From Dechloromonas agitata is5 (GTDB taxonomy: Bacteria > Pseudomonadota > Gammaproteobacteria > Burkholderiales > Rhodocyclaceae), in the NCBI RefSeq assembly GCF_000519045.1, contig NZ_KI912532.1, forward strand, positions 2,480,001 through 2,544,000: DNA of 64,000 nt. The letters are read 5' to 3'. Both the position numbers and the translations under genes were made by a program. The notes below the pieces were generated by a model. The model was not told the DNA's origin and did not search any database. It was given only the letters and a program-made list of their open reading frames with translations. Below, piece after piece: positions 1-8,034 of the stretch; position 1 is the first letter of the stretch; each line of letters opens with the position of its first letter.

Positions 1-745
1 TCTTCGGCGACTGCCGGGCGCGGCTGGGATCGAGCGAAATGGCTGTCAGCGCCGGGATGTCGGCCTGATAGTTGCGGCCGTTCAGGCCGCGGCCGGTCTT
101 GACCAGAATGCCCGCGTCACCCAGTTCAGTCAGCAGCCGGCTGACCGTTTCCGGGGTGATGCCGAGAATGCCGCCGAAATCGGCCAGGCTCAGACGGTGC
201 ACGCGGTCGCTGTCGCCGATGCGGAGTTGCAACAGCAGGCGGGCCAGGCGAACCTTGGCCGGAACCGTGTTGCTGACCAGTTCGGAGAGCCAGGAGTCGG
301 TTTCGCGCAGGGCTTCCTGGGTTTTTTCGAGCAGGCGGAGTTGCAGTCCCGGGTGCTTGGCGATGAAGTCCTTGAAGTGGCTCATCGGAATCCGGCACAA
401 CTGGGTAGGCGTCAGGGCAATGGCCGTGTGCTGCTGTTCGTTGGCAAAAACCGAGTCGAGGCCGACGACATCGCCCTTTTTCAGGAAGCGGACGATGCGC
501 TGGTTGCCGCTGACGTCGTAGCGCAGCAGCTTGATGGCTCCCTGGCGGACGCAATACACCGCATTGGCCTGGTCGGCCATGTTGAATATCGTCGCCCCGG
601 CCTCGAAGGCCATGTCGTCGATCGGGATATGGAAGGCCGCCAGATCCTCCAGGCTGACATCGGCGCAGACCATGGTGCTGCGCAGGGAACACGTGAAGCA
701 GTTGCTACGACCGGAGCAGGTGTGGGTGCGATTGATAGTGGCCAT
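1..745 (-). CDS. FNR-like Crp-family transcriptional regulator (3' end outside window)
   Basis: The reading frame starts at an ATG at 745 (an in-frame stop lies three codons upstream) and runs off the left edge, giving 248 visible residues. It has an N-terminal cysteine cluster (Cys10, 16, 19, 27), a cyclic-nucleotide-like beta barrel, a central cysteine near 117 (LCRIP) matching the fourth cluster ligand of E. coli FNR, a long dimer helix and a C-terminal helix-turn-helix ending TPETVSRLL. Together these suggest an oxygen-sensing [4Fe-4S] FNR-type activator/repressor. The spacing C-x2-C-x7-C differs from E. coli FNR, so cluster binding is inferred. It lies 88 bp downstream of the copper operon on the same strand; no clear terminator separates them, so read-through is possible. 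Confidence 0.85.
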   Translation of the reverse strand, partial: MATINRTHTCSGRSNCFTCSLRSTMVCADVSLEDLAAFHIPIDDMAFEAGATIFNMADQANAVYCVRQGAIKLLRYDVSGNQRIVRFLKKGDVVGLDSVFANEQQHTAIALTPTQLCRIPMSHFKDFIAKHPGLQLRLLEKTQEALRETDSWLSELVSNTVPAKVRLARLLLQLRIGDSDRVHRLSLADFGGILGITPETVSRLLTELGDAGILVKTGRGLNGRNYQADIPALTAISLDPSRARQSPK

Positions 746-833
746 CGATTCTCATTGGGGAATAGTGACGCGGCTGGATACCGCTGTCGTTGTGGCTGCA
801 TGAAACGGAACTGCCAAGGGGATGATCTTAACC

Positions 834-3260
834 TCAACGCTGCAGGCGTAGGGAATTGGCGACGACCGAGACGGAGCTCATCGCCATTGCCGCGGCGGCG
901 ATCATCGGATTCAGACGGCCGGTGGCAGCGGACGGAATGGCGATGACGTTATAGCCCAGCGCCCAGAACAGGTTCTGGCGAATGATCGCCATCGTCCTGC
1001 GGGAGAGGTCGATACCGGCCGCGACGCGGGCGATGTCCCCGCCGACCAGCGTGATGTCGGCCGATTCGACGGCGATGTCGGCGCCGCCACCGATGGCGAA
1101 GCCGACGTCGGCAGCGGCCAGGGCGGGGGCATCGTTGATGCCGTCGCCGATCATGCCGACCTTCTCGCCGGCGGCCTGCAGTTCGCGCACGGCGGCCAGC
1201 TTGTCGGCCGGCGTGCAGCGGGCCAGCACGCGGTCGATACCGACCTCGCGGGCGACATGGCTGGCCACGGCCTCGACGTCGCCGGTCGCCATGACCGTCT
1301 TCAGGCCCAGGCGATGGAGCAGGGCGATGGCTTCGGCGGCACCCGGTCGTGGCTGGTCGGCGATGGCGAAAATGGCGACCGGCCGCCCGTCGATCGCGGC
1401 GTAGACCGGCGTCTTGCCCTGATCGGCCAGGCGGCCGGCTTCATCGGCGAGCGCTGTCAGGGCGATGCCCCTTTCTTCGAGCAGGGCGGCATTGCCGATG
1501 ATGATGTCGAGGCCGTCCACCCGGGCGGTGACGCCGCGCCCGGGATGGGCGGCGTAAACCTCGGCTGTCAGGCTGTCCTTCAGGCGTGGCTTGCTCCATT
1601 CGCCCAGCGCGCGGGCCAGGAAGTGCTCCGAACCGGCTTCGGCAGCGGCGACCAGCGACGCCAGGCGGTCCTCGCCCATGCCGGGCAGGATGAAGGCATC
1701 GGTCACCACCGGCTTGCCCTCGGTGATCGTGCCGGTCTTGTCGAATACGACGGTGGTCAGCTTGGCGGCCGTTTCCAGTGCCTCGCCATGGCGGATGTAG
1801 ATGCCGCGCTTGGCCGCCTGCCCGGTGCCGACCATGATCGCGGTCGGTGTGGCGAGGCCGAGGGCGCAGGGGCAGGCGATGAGCAGTACGGCGACGGAAT
1901 GGGCCAGCGCAGCCGAAACCGGCGCTCCGGCCAGTGCCCAGCCGCCGAAGGTAAGGGCGGCAACGCCGCCGACTGCCGGTACGAAGCGGGCGGAGATGCG
2001 GTCGGCCAGTTTTTGTACCGGCAGCTTGCTGCCCTGCGCGTGATCGACCAGTTTGACGATGCCGGAGAGCACTGTATCGCCGCCGATGGCGGTGACGGTC
2101 ATCGTGAAGCTGCCGTTGCCGTTAAGGCAGCCGCCGATCACCGTATCGCCCGGCGCCTTGGCGACCGGCAGCGACTCGCCGGTGATCATCGCCTCGTCGA
2201 TGCTGGAGCGGCCTTCCAGCACCCGGCCGTCAGTCGGCACCTTGTCGCCGGAACGGACACGCAGCACGTCGCCGAGTTGCACGTCGTCGATGGCAATCTC
2301 GCGCTCGTTGCCATCGGCCTCGATGCGCAGCGCGGTTTCCGGCTGCAGTTCGATCAGCTTGCGGATCGCCTCGCTGGCCTTGCCCTTGGCGCGCTCTTCC
2401 ATGTAGCGGCCGAGCAGGACGAAGGTGCAGATGCCGGCTGCCGATTCGAAATAGACATGGTGATGCATCTTCAGCACGCCGGGGATGCTGTAAACCCAGG
2501 CCGCGCCGGAACCGATGGCGATCAGCGTGTCCATGTTCGCTTCGCCCTGTTTGGCCAGCGCCCAGGCCTTCTTGAAAATGCTCTGGCTGCTGCCAAACAG
2601 GATAGCGGAAGACAGCACGAATTCCATGACGCGCAGGGTGGGCGAGCGGTGCATCATCATGCCGGAGATCATCACCGGAACGGTGAGCAGGGCCGATTGC
2701 ACGAAGCGCTTCTTCGCTTCCTCGACCCGTTCCTTTTCGCGCTCGACGAGCAGGCGGCGTTGCGACAGCGTATCCATCGGCCGGGCTTCATAGCCGAGGC
2801 GGCGCACGACCTCCGACACGCCATCGCGGTCGATCACGCCCTGCACCGTGACGGTTGCTGCCGCAAAGTTGACGGCGGCGTTGCGCACGCGCGGATCGCG
2901 CTTCAACTTCATTTCGATGAGCAGCGCACAGGAAGCGCAGGTCATGCCTTCGACCGCCACCGAACATTCGCTCACTGGTCCATCGACCGGCGCGGCAGCG
3001 ACCGGTTGTGCCCTGGGGGCGGCGACCAGGTTGCCGAGTACGGCATCGAGCGTTGCCAGCAGGCGTTCCTCGGGCAGGGCGAGCGGGTCGAAGCGGATGG
3101 CCAGCGAGCCGATGTCGGCTACGATGGCGACGTCCTTCACCGCCGGGTGCTTGCGCAGCAGGATTTCCAGGATGTAGCAGCGTTCAGCCTCCTTGACGAG
3201 CGGCGGTGCAATGACCCGGATGCGGCGTGAAAGGCGGTGAACGACGCGAAAATGCTTCAT
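834..3260 (-). CDS. copA: P1B-type copper-translocating ATPase with tandem HMA-like domains
   Basis: This 808-aa inner-membrane pump should move Cu(I) out of the cytoplasm using ATP. Residues 10-85 form a ferredoxin-like HMA-type domain without CxxC; a second HMA domain carries GMTCASC at 105-111. Then come the membrane CPC motif (ACPCALG, about 463), phosphorylation motif DKTGT (about 508), GDGINDAP (about 705), and the TM7 YN and TM8 MxxSS residues of Cu(I) pumps (YN about 770, MAMSS about 790). The nucleotide-binding signature reads SEHF instead of SEHP. The start at 3260 is chosen because its ATG overlaps the upstream TGA (ATGA). It is last in the operon. Whether it detoxifies copper or feeds enzyme assembly (CcoI/CtpA-like) cannot be told from sequence. 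Confidence 0.93.
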   Translation of the reverse strand: MKHFRVVHRLSRRIRVIAPPLVKEAERCYILEILLRKHPAVKDVAIVADIGSLAIRFDPLALPEERLLATLDAVLGNLVAAPRAQPVAAAPVDGPVSECSVAVEGMTCASCALLIEMKLKRDPRVRNAAVNFAAATVTVQGVIDRDGVSEVVRRLGYEARPMDTLSQRRLLVEREKERVEEAKKRFVQSALLTVPVMISGMMMHRSPTLRVMEFVLSSAILFGSSQSIFKKAWALAKQGEANMDTLIAIGSGAAWVYSIPGVLKMHHHVYFESAAGICTFVLLGRYMEERAKGKASEAIRKLIELQPETALRIEADGNEREIAIDDVQLGDVLRVRSGDKVPTDGRVLEGRSSIDEAMITGESLPVAKAPGDTVIGGCLNGNGSFTMTVTAIGGDTVLSGIVKLVDHAQGSKLPVQKLADRISARFVPAVGGVAALTFGGWALAGAPVSAALAHSVAVLLIACPCALGLATPTAIMVGTGQAAKRGIYIRHGEALETAAKLTTVVFDKTGTITEGKPVVTDAFILPGMGEDRLASLVAAAEAGSEHFLARALGEWSKPRLKDSLTAEVYAAHPGRGVTARVDGLDIIIGNAALLEERGIALTALADEAGRLADQGKTPVYAAIDGRPVAIFAIADQPRPGAAEAIALLHRLGLKTVMATGDVEAVASHVAREVGIDRVLARCTPADKLAAVRELQAAGEKVGMIGDGINDAPALAAADVGFAIGGGADIAVESADITLVGGDIARVAAGIDLSRRTMAIIRQNLFWALGYNVIAIPSAATGRLNPMIAAAAMAMSSVSVVANSLRLQR

Positions 3261-3859
3261 TTGGTCTTGCGGTAGCGGACAAGCAGGAAGACGAGGTAGA
3301 AGGTGGCCAGCCAGGCGTTGCTGTTGGCGATCGGATTCTGCAGCCAGCGCTTGGTGATCAGGTCCCAATGCACCCGGATCAGATAGAAGGCGACGATGTC
3401 ATTGAAGAAATTGGTGATTGCCTTCTCGGTCAGCGCACTGTCGACAATCGGCTGGAAGCGTGCCTGCAGTGAGCCTTCCGGGGGCGGCTCGGCCGGCAGC
3501 AGGCGGGCCTTCAGCTTGTCGAGCAGGGGCTGGAAGCCCTGTTCCAGCGACCAGGCCGGGGTAGCCGGCGCGGCGTCGGCCGGCATTGCGGCAGTGTCGA
3601 GCGGCAGGGCATCCACCACATCAAAAAGCTGGCGGGCGACTTGGGCGGTCGTTAGTTGGGCAGCGTCGTAGCGAATGGAAATCCGTTGCCAGCCGGTATC
3701 GACCGCCGCGCTGAGAACGCCAGTCAGGGTTCTCACCCCGGCGCCCAGGTCGGCCGCGACGTCCGGTGTGCACAACTCGGCCGGCAGTTCCAGCCGCAGA
3801 AAACCCCGCTCGCGATGGCAGACGACGATACGTCCGGCCAGTTGGGCAGCTTGCGACAT
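3257..3859 (-). CDS. HMA-like ferredoxin-fold membrane-anchored protein
   Basis: The 200-aa product has an N-terminal region (about 8-90) with the spacing and hydrophobic pattern of a heavy-metal-associated fold, resembling the degenerate first domain of the adjacent ATPase, but without a CxxC metal site. An Ala/Pro-rich linker follows, then a C-terminal helix near 178-195 that could span the membrane and ends in basic RYRKTK. It overlaps the ATPase gene by 4 bp (ATGA) and follows the Met-rich protein by 10 bp. Proteins of this sort often accompany P1B ATPases; a regulatory or docking subunit is a reasonable guess, not shown by sequence. Confidence 0.75.
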   Translation of the reverse strand: MSQAAQLAGRIVVCHRERGFLRLELPAELCTPDVAADLGAGVRTLTGVLSAAVDTGWQRISIRYDAAQLTTAQVARQLFDVVDALPLDTAAMPADAAPATPAWSLEQGFQPLLDKLKARLLPAEPPPEGSLQARFQPIVDSALTEKAITNFFNDIVAFYLIRVHWDLITKRWLQNPIANSNAWLATFYLVFLLVRYRKTK

Positions 3860-3869
3860 GGTGTATTCC

Positions 3870-4247
3870 TCAGGCGGCCGGTGCTTCCGTGGCCGGGGCC
3901 GGCGGTGTGCTGCGACCTTCCAGTTTTTCCTCGGCCTCGGCCATCAGGTCGTTGAGGTTTTCCTTCTGGTTCAGCGCGAAATCCTTGCCCATGCCGCTGA
4001 CCTTCGACAGGCCCTCGACGATTTCCTTCTGGTACTTGAAGAGCAGGAAGCCGGCTGCGATGCCGCCAGCGGCACCAACTGCCAGCAGGGCCAGCGGGTT
4101 GCGCAGCAAGGTGTTGCCGAGCAGGCCGCGACCGGCTGCAAAGCCCGTGGCAGCCATCATGGCGCCGGTGGCGACGGGTTTGGTCATCATCTGCCCGGCC
4201 TGGCTCATCATGTGCGGCATTTGCTTCATCATTTCTTCGGTCATCAT
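3870..4247 (-). CDS. Small Met-rich membrane protein of the copper operon
   Basis: The 125-aa product begins with a cluster of Met residues (MMTEEMMKQMPHMMSQAGQM) of the kind that can coordinate Cu(I), followed by a glycine/alanine-rich hydrophobic segment (about 65-85) and an acidic charged C-terminal tail. The ATG at 4247 is preferred because AAAGGAAC sits 5-10 bp upstream; an in-frame TTG at 4262 overlaps the upstream stop. Its place between the Cys-rich mini-protein and the HMA-like protein suggests a membrane copper-handling role. It loosely resembles DUF5132-type proteins found next to metal ATPases, but I cannot confirm the family. Confidence 0.75.
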   Translation of the reverse strand: MMTEEMMKQMPHMMSQAGQMMTKPVATGAMMAATGFAAGRGLLGNTLLRNPLALLAVGAAGGIAAGFLLFKYQKEIVEGLSKVSGMGKDFALNQKENLNDLMAEAEEKLEGRSTPPAPATEAPAA

Positions 4248-4258
4248 GATCGTTCCTT

Positions 4259-4441
4259 TCAAGAACTCTTAGGCTGATTATCGTTGTTGTCCGGCGTCGC
4301 TTCCTTGATGTCATGCAACATCTCGTAGATTCCGCGGCAACCCTCGCAGCAGAACTGGTATTGCTTGTCCGGTGTGTGCAGGAGGAAAGGCTTGGCGCCG
4401 ACATCGAGTCCGCACAGATCACAGGCCCGATTCTCACTCAT
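4259..4441 (-). CDS. 60-aa Cys-rich metal-binding domain protein
   Basis: This mini-protein contains CDLCG near residue 7 and FCCEGC near 31, a pattern matching the small metal-binding domain normally fused to the N terminus of CcoI/FixI-type copper ATPases (the ATPase-cat_bd type). Here it stands alone as a separate gene, and the copper ATPase is encoded three genes downstream. The start overlaps the TlpA-like stop by 4 bp (ATGA). A cytoplasmic Cu(I) handling role is likely by analogy. The C-terminal half is acidic and probably disordered. Confidence 0.8.
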   Translation of the reverse strand: MSENRACDLCGLDVGAKPFLLHTPDKQYQFCCEGCRGIYEMLHDIKEATPDNNDNQPKSS

Positions 4442-4929
4442 TTGAGTAATTCCAGGGCATGGCGCTCGAAGGTCACTTCGTCGGCCTCACCAACGATCTT
4501 GGCCCGCACAATGCCCTTGCCATCGATGAAGAAAGTGGTTGGCAGGGCGACGACGCCATAGTTGCGGGCGATGGTCGATGTTTCGTCGAGCAGGGCGGGG
4601 TAGGTGACGCCGATTTTCTTGATGAAGGCGTCGATAGTCTTCTTGTCCTGGCCGGCGTTGATCGCCAGCACCTCCAGTCCCTTGTCCTTGTGACGCTGAT
4701 AGACGGCCTCGATCGCCTTCATTTCGCCTTCGCAATACTTGCACCAGTCGGCCCAGAAGCGGATGACCAGTGGCTTGCCGAAGAAGGCCGCGGGGAAATG
4801 TGTGGCGCCGCCATCTGCCCGGAAGGTCTGGAAGGTGGGGGCAATGCTGCCGATATTGATATTGGCCTTGGGGGCATCGTTGCCACAGGCCGCGAGGAGC
4901 AGCGTGGCAATGAGCAGGAGGATGCGCAT
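4438..4929 (-). CDS. TlpA-like thioredoxin-fold lipoprotein
   Basis: The 163-aa product has a signal peptide with lipobox LLAAC (Cys15), so it is probably membrane-anchored facing the periplasm. The thioredoxin fold shows FWADWCKYC with redox cysteines 63 and 66 and the cis-proline segment VALPTTFFI. TlpA/ResA-type proteins reduce disulphides in metallochaperones and apo-enzymes; TlpA is known to act together with Sco proteins on the CuA site of cytochrome oxidase. The sco gene lies at the head of this same operon, supporting that partnership. It starts 1 bp after the upstream membrane-protein gene ends. Confidence 0.88.
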   Translation of the reverse strand: MRILLLIATLLLAACGNDAPKANINIGSIAPTFQTFRADGGATHFPAAFFGKPLVIRFWADWCKYCEGEMKAIEAVYQRHKDKGLEVLAINAGQDKKTIDAFIKKIGVTYPALLDETSTIARNYGVVALPTTFFIDGKGIVRAKIVGEADEVTFERHALELLK

Positions 4930-4930
4930 G

Positions 4931-5938
4931 TCAGTGTTCGATCAGGATCAGGTTGGAAGCCAGTATGAACCAGGTGGAGAGTGCCGTGAACAGCAGGAAA
5001 CCGGCAGCGGCCAGTTTGGCCAGCCGGGCGGAAACCCGCGGCACGATGGTGGCTAGGCTAGGCCGCCCGGCGAAGGACTGCATGGCCCCGGCGCCGAGCC
5101 CGGCTGCCGTGGCGATGAAGAGCGGGATGTACAACCCGTAGCCCTGGTAATCGTACTCCGGCTTCAGGATGCAGAAGGGGCAGTGGTGATGCGGGTGTTC
5201 GTAGATGTAGAGCGAAACGAAGGAGAGCACACCGGTTATCGCGGCAACGAAGCCCGCACCACTGGTCAGGGCGGTCAGGAAGCCGCTTGCCCGGCCGCCT
5301 CGGCGGCCATGCCAGAGGGAGGCGGCGATGGCAGCCAGCATGCCGCCATAGAACAGCCAGAGGGCGGGCAGGGGTTCGAGGCTGGTCGCTTCGGCGGTGA
5401 TGGTCTTGCTCTCCTCGGAGAACATGCTGCCGCAGCAGGAGGTGATCACGTTGGCCTTCAGGTTGACGAAATACTGCACTTCCAACCAGAGATTGGTGGC
5501 GAGGACAGGCAGCAGGAGCAGGAGCAGCACGTACTTGATGCGGACCAGCGGATAGTCGCGGGCCAACGTGTCGACATGGTTGATCGCCAGCCAGATGGCA
5601 GCCAGGAAGAACACGGCCATCTGCGCGATCAGCGACGGAAACCCCCAGGCGTTGACATTCAGCGTGCCGACCGCGCACATGGCGCCGACGAACATCACCG
5701 ACAGCCGGTCGGCGTTGAAGACGAAGAGCAGCAGCGCGGCCAATTGGGCGACGAGGACGAAGGTGAGCAGCGTCGAGAACAGGTAGGTGCGGCGTTCCAG
5801 CGCCAGCTGGCGTTCCGAACCGCTGTGGATGTCCCAGTGGCGGATGACCTGGACAGCGAAGGGCGCCGCGCCGGCCAGCATGACGACGGCCAGGCCGGCA
5901 GCCAGCAGCAGCGCGATGATGGCGGGCTGGAAGAGCAT
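4931..5938 (-). CDS. Polytopic membrane protein with HPHHHCPFC motif
   Basis: The 335-aa product has about eight predicted hydrophobic helices. Two segments stand out: SCCGSMF near residue 167 and a loop reading HPHHHCPFCILKPEY near 245, rich in potential copper ligands. I do not recognise a named family. The gene overlaps the ABC ATPase gene by 1 bp and sits 1 bp before the TlpA-like gene, so it is almost certainly co-translated with both. A role in binding or passing copper at the membrane, with the ABC transporter, is inference from the ligand-rich motifs and the operon. Confidence 0.78.
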   Translation of the reverse strand: MLFQPAIIALLLAAGLAVVMLAGAAPFAVQVIRHWDIHSGSERQLALERRTYLFSTLLTFVLVAQLAALLLFVFNADRLSVMFVGAMCAVGTLNVNAWGFPSLIAQMAVFFLAAIWLAINHVDTLARDYPLVRIKYVLLLLLLPVLATNLWLEVQYFVNLKANVITSCCGSMFSEESKTITAEATSLEPLPALWLFYGGMLAAIAASLWHGRRGGRASGFLTALTSGAGFVAAITGVLSFVSLYIYEHPHHHCPFCILKPEYDYQGYGLYIPLFIATAAGLGAGAMQSFAGRPSLATIVPRVSARLAKLAAAGFLLFTALSTWFILASNLILIEH

Positions 5939-6612
5939 CAGTCGTCGGTCAACCGGCCGTCGCGCATGCCGACGACGCGATGTACGGCAGACGATTCGAC
6001 GACCAGTGGGTCGTGGCTGGTCAGCAGCACTGTCTTGCCGGCTGCCGTGAAGCCTTCGAGGATGGCCATGAATTCCTTCGACAGCGCCGTATCCAGGTTG
6101 GCCGTCGGTTCGTCAGCGATGATGACTTCCGGGTCGTTGATCAGGGCGCGGGCAATCGCGACGCGCTGCTGTTCGCCGCCGGAGAGCCATTCGACCTTGG
6201 CGGCACTGCGATGGCCAAGCTTGAGCTGGTCGAACAAGGCGTCGGCGGCCGAAATCAGTTCACGACGCGGCCGGCCGGTCGGAAAGGCGGGCAGGATGAC
6301 GTTTTCCAGGGCCGAGAGGCCCTTGATCAGGTTGAATTGCTGGAACACGAAGCCGAAGCTCTGCCGGCGGATGTCGGTCAGGAAACGTTCCGGCAGGCCG
6401 GAGATGTCTTCGCCCTTGAAGCGCACCCGGCCGCTGGTCGGCCGCGACAGGCAGCCGACGATGGTCAGCAGGGTCGTCTTGCCGGAACCGCTCGGGCCGC
6501 GGAAGGCAGTGACCTTGCCGGCTTCCAGCGCCAGGTCGATGCCGTGCAGCGCCCAGTATTCATTGGGTTTGCCCTGGTTGAAGGCTTTCTTGATGTCGGA
6601 GAGTTCGATCAT
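5938..6612 (-). CDS. ABC transporter ATP-binding protein, MacB/LolD type
   Basis: The 224-aa ATPase has Walker A GPSGSGKTT (residues 39-47), signature LSGGEQQRVAIARAL, Walker B VIIADEP followed by the D-loop, and a switch histidine in TSHDP. Length and the SATANLD-like ATP-ADEPTANLD segment fit the MacB/LolD/FtsE class, which uses ATP to work mechanically on periplasmic or membrane-bound substrates. It overlaps the FtsX-like permease gene by 4 bp (ATGA) and the downstream membrane-protein gene by 1 bp. Its substrate is unknown; the copper context is the only clue. Confidence 0.9.
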   Translation of the reverse strand: MIELSDIKKAFNQGKPNEYWALHGIDLALEAGKVTAFRGPSGSGKTTLLTIVGCLSRPTSGRVRFKGEDISGLPERFLTDIRRQSFGFVFQQFNLIKGLSALENVILPAFPTGRPRRELISAADALFDQLKLGHRSAAKVEWLSGGEQQRVAIARALINDPEVIIADEPTANLDTALSKEFMAILEGFTAAGKTVLLTSHDPLVVESSAVHRVVGMRDGRLTDD

Positions 6613-7745
6613 GCGCGCATTACCGCGTCGGGGTCCGTGATGGCGGCGCGCCAGATCGGCACCAGCACCGCGGCCGTGTAGGGGAATACCGTGAAGAAAA
6701 ACAATGTGGCGATCTGCAGGCCGTCGATGGTCGGCACCAGGGTGAAGCTCGGATAGAGCACCGACCAGCCCTTGAGAACCGGTTCGAAGACCGCCGCGCC
6801 GAGATGGAAAACGTGCACGTAGGCAGCGATGAAGCCGAGCAGGAAGGCGGTCAGCGAAATGAGCAGTCCTTCCCAGGATTTCATGCGGATGACGTCGCCG
6901 GTTTCCCAGCCAATGGCCTTGAGGATGCCAATTTCCCGCTTTTCCTCGGCCGACAGTCCGGAGGCCTTTTCCCAGGCGAGGATGGCGAAGGCCAGGATGG
7001 CGCCGGCCAGCACGGTCAGCACGATGCCCTCGCGCCAGTCGAAAACGCTCTGATAGGTGCGCAGCACTTCCTCGCGCAGGATGGGCCGGGAATCGGGCAG
7101 CGAACTCGACAGCTTGGCCGCGATGTTGCGCACTTCCTGCGGATTGGCGACGGAGAGCGCGATGTCGGTAAAATGGCCGGCCGGGTATTCGAAGAATTTG
7201 CGGAAATCGTTTTCCGAGAGCAGCACCAGGTCGGCTGACAGCAGTTCCGAATCGGGCGACAGGACGGCCGACACCTCGAAGGTGAACAGCTTGCCGGAGT
7301 AGGAGCGGAAGGAGATGGTGTTGTGTGCCGCCAGGCCGCGCTCCCGGGCCAGCGTGTTGCCGACCATGATGTAGCCGTCCTTGACCTCGTCGGCCGGCCG
7401 CGCCATGAAGGTGTAGTTGGCATTGAGCACCGGGTCGTAGTAATACCCCCAGAGGCGGCCTTCCTTCTTCTGAACGCCGCGGAGGCGACCGATTTTCTCG
7501 ATGTAGTCGGGCGGGATCAGGTCGTGCCGGCCGGCGACCATGCGCTGCAGGATGACCTCCGGCGAACTGGCCAGCACGAAGGTTGCTTCGCTGCGCAGGG
7601 CGTGGGTGAACAGGGTCAGCGAGGCCAGCACGAAAACGATCAGGGTGTAGGCGACGAGCAGCCCGATGTTCTTGGTCTTGCGCCGGCCGAGCGAGGCCAG
7701 CGTGAAATCAATCAGGTGTAGTTGTTTTTCCAGCCAGGGGCTCAT
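6609..7745 (-). CDS. FtsX/MacB-family ABC transporter permease
   Basis: The 378-aa product has the FtsX/MacB layout: one transmembrane helix near 25-50, a large periplasmic domain (about 55-230), then three C-terminal helices. The segment EEKREIGILKAIGWETGDV is the typical coupling region before the last helices. It pairs with the ATPase encoded immediately downstream. Its start lies inside the end of the 108-aa gene (38 bp overlap), indicating translational coupling. MacB-type permeases usually move lipoproteins, peptides or act on a partner rather than move ions, so a role in releasing or maturing a copper-binding lipoprotein is conceivable but not shown. Confidence 0.88.
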   Translation of the reverse strand: MSPWLEKQLHLIDFTLASLGRRKTKNIGLLVAYTLIVFVLASLTLFTHALRSEATFVLASSPEVILQRMVAGRHDLIPPDYIEKIGRLRGVQKKEGRLWGYYYDPVLNANYTFMARPADEVKDGYIMVGNTLARERGLAAHNTISFRSYSGKLFTFEVSAVLSPDSELLSADLVLLSENDFRKFFEYPAGHFTDIALSVANPQEVRNIAAKLSSSLPDSRPILREEVLRTYQSVFDWREGIVLTVLAGAILAFAILAWEKASGLSAEEKREIGILKAIGWETGDVIRMKSWEGLLISLTAFLLGFIAAYVHVFHLGAAVFEPVLKGWSVLYPSFTLVPTIDGLQIATLFFFTVFPYTAAVLVPIWRAAITDPDAVMRA

Positions 7746-8034
7746 GGGGTTTCAATGCAGAGGGGCGTGGGGCCAGCAGCGAGCCGCTCGGGAAATGTTC
7801 GAGCGCGCCGGGGTGATCCTGAAAGGCCGAATGCAGATCGGCCTGGCTCGGGTGGCGAGTGTAGCGGGCCTCGGTAAACAGGGCCAGGTCGGTGAGGCCG
7901 TATTTTTCGACCAATGCCCGGTTGTCCGCCAGTTTCTGTTCCGCTTCGCGGGCCTGGCCCGGATTGGCGAGCAAAGCCGCCGCGGCCAGCGAAAGAATGG
8001 CGAGCCCACTTATCGCGAAGGTCGATGGGCGCAT
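7708..8034 (-). CDS. 108-aa exported or membrane-anchored protein of unknown function
   Basis: The product has a hydrophobic N terminus (about 7-24) that can act as signal peptide or anchor, then a charged helical part and a proline-rich tail. There are no cysteines and few candidate metal ligands. It starts on the last base of the sco stop codon (TAATG) and its 3' end overlaps the permease gene by 38 bp in another frame. The overlap and the unbroken operon argue that it is real. No family recognised. Confidence 0.65.
   Translation of the reverse strand: MRPSTFAISGLAILSLAAAALLANPGQAREAEQKLADNRALVEKYGLTDLALFTEARYTRHPSQADLHSAFQDHPGALEHFPSGSLLAPRPSALKPHEPLAGKTTTPD

Noticed and set aside
746-833. 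FNR-type box (TTGAT-N4-ATCAA) between the copper ATPase and the regulator
   Set aside because: The closest match, TTGAGGTTAAGATC, fails in both half-sites.
1257-3230. Long open frame on the plus strand opposite the copper ATPase
   Set aside because: It has the composition of a shadow frame (long Gly/Asp/Arg runs, no family motif), and the minus strand encodes a motif-rich ATPase over the same bases.
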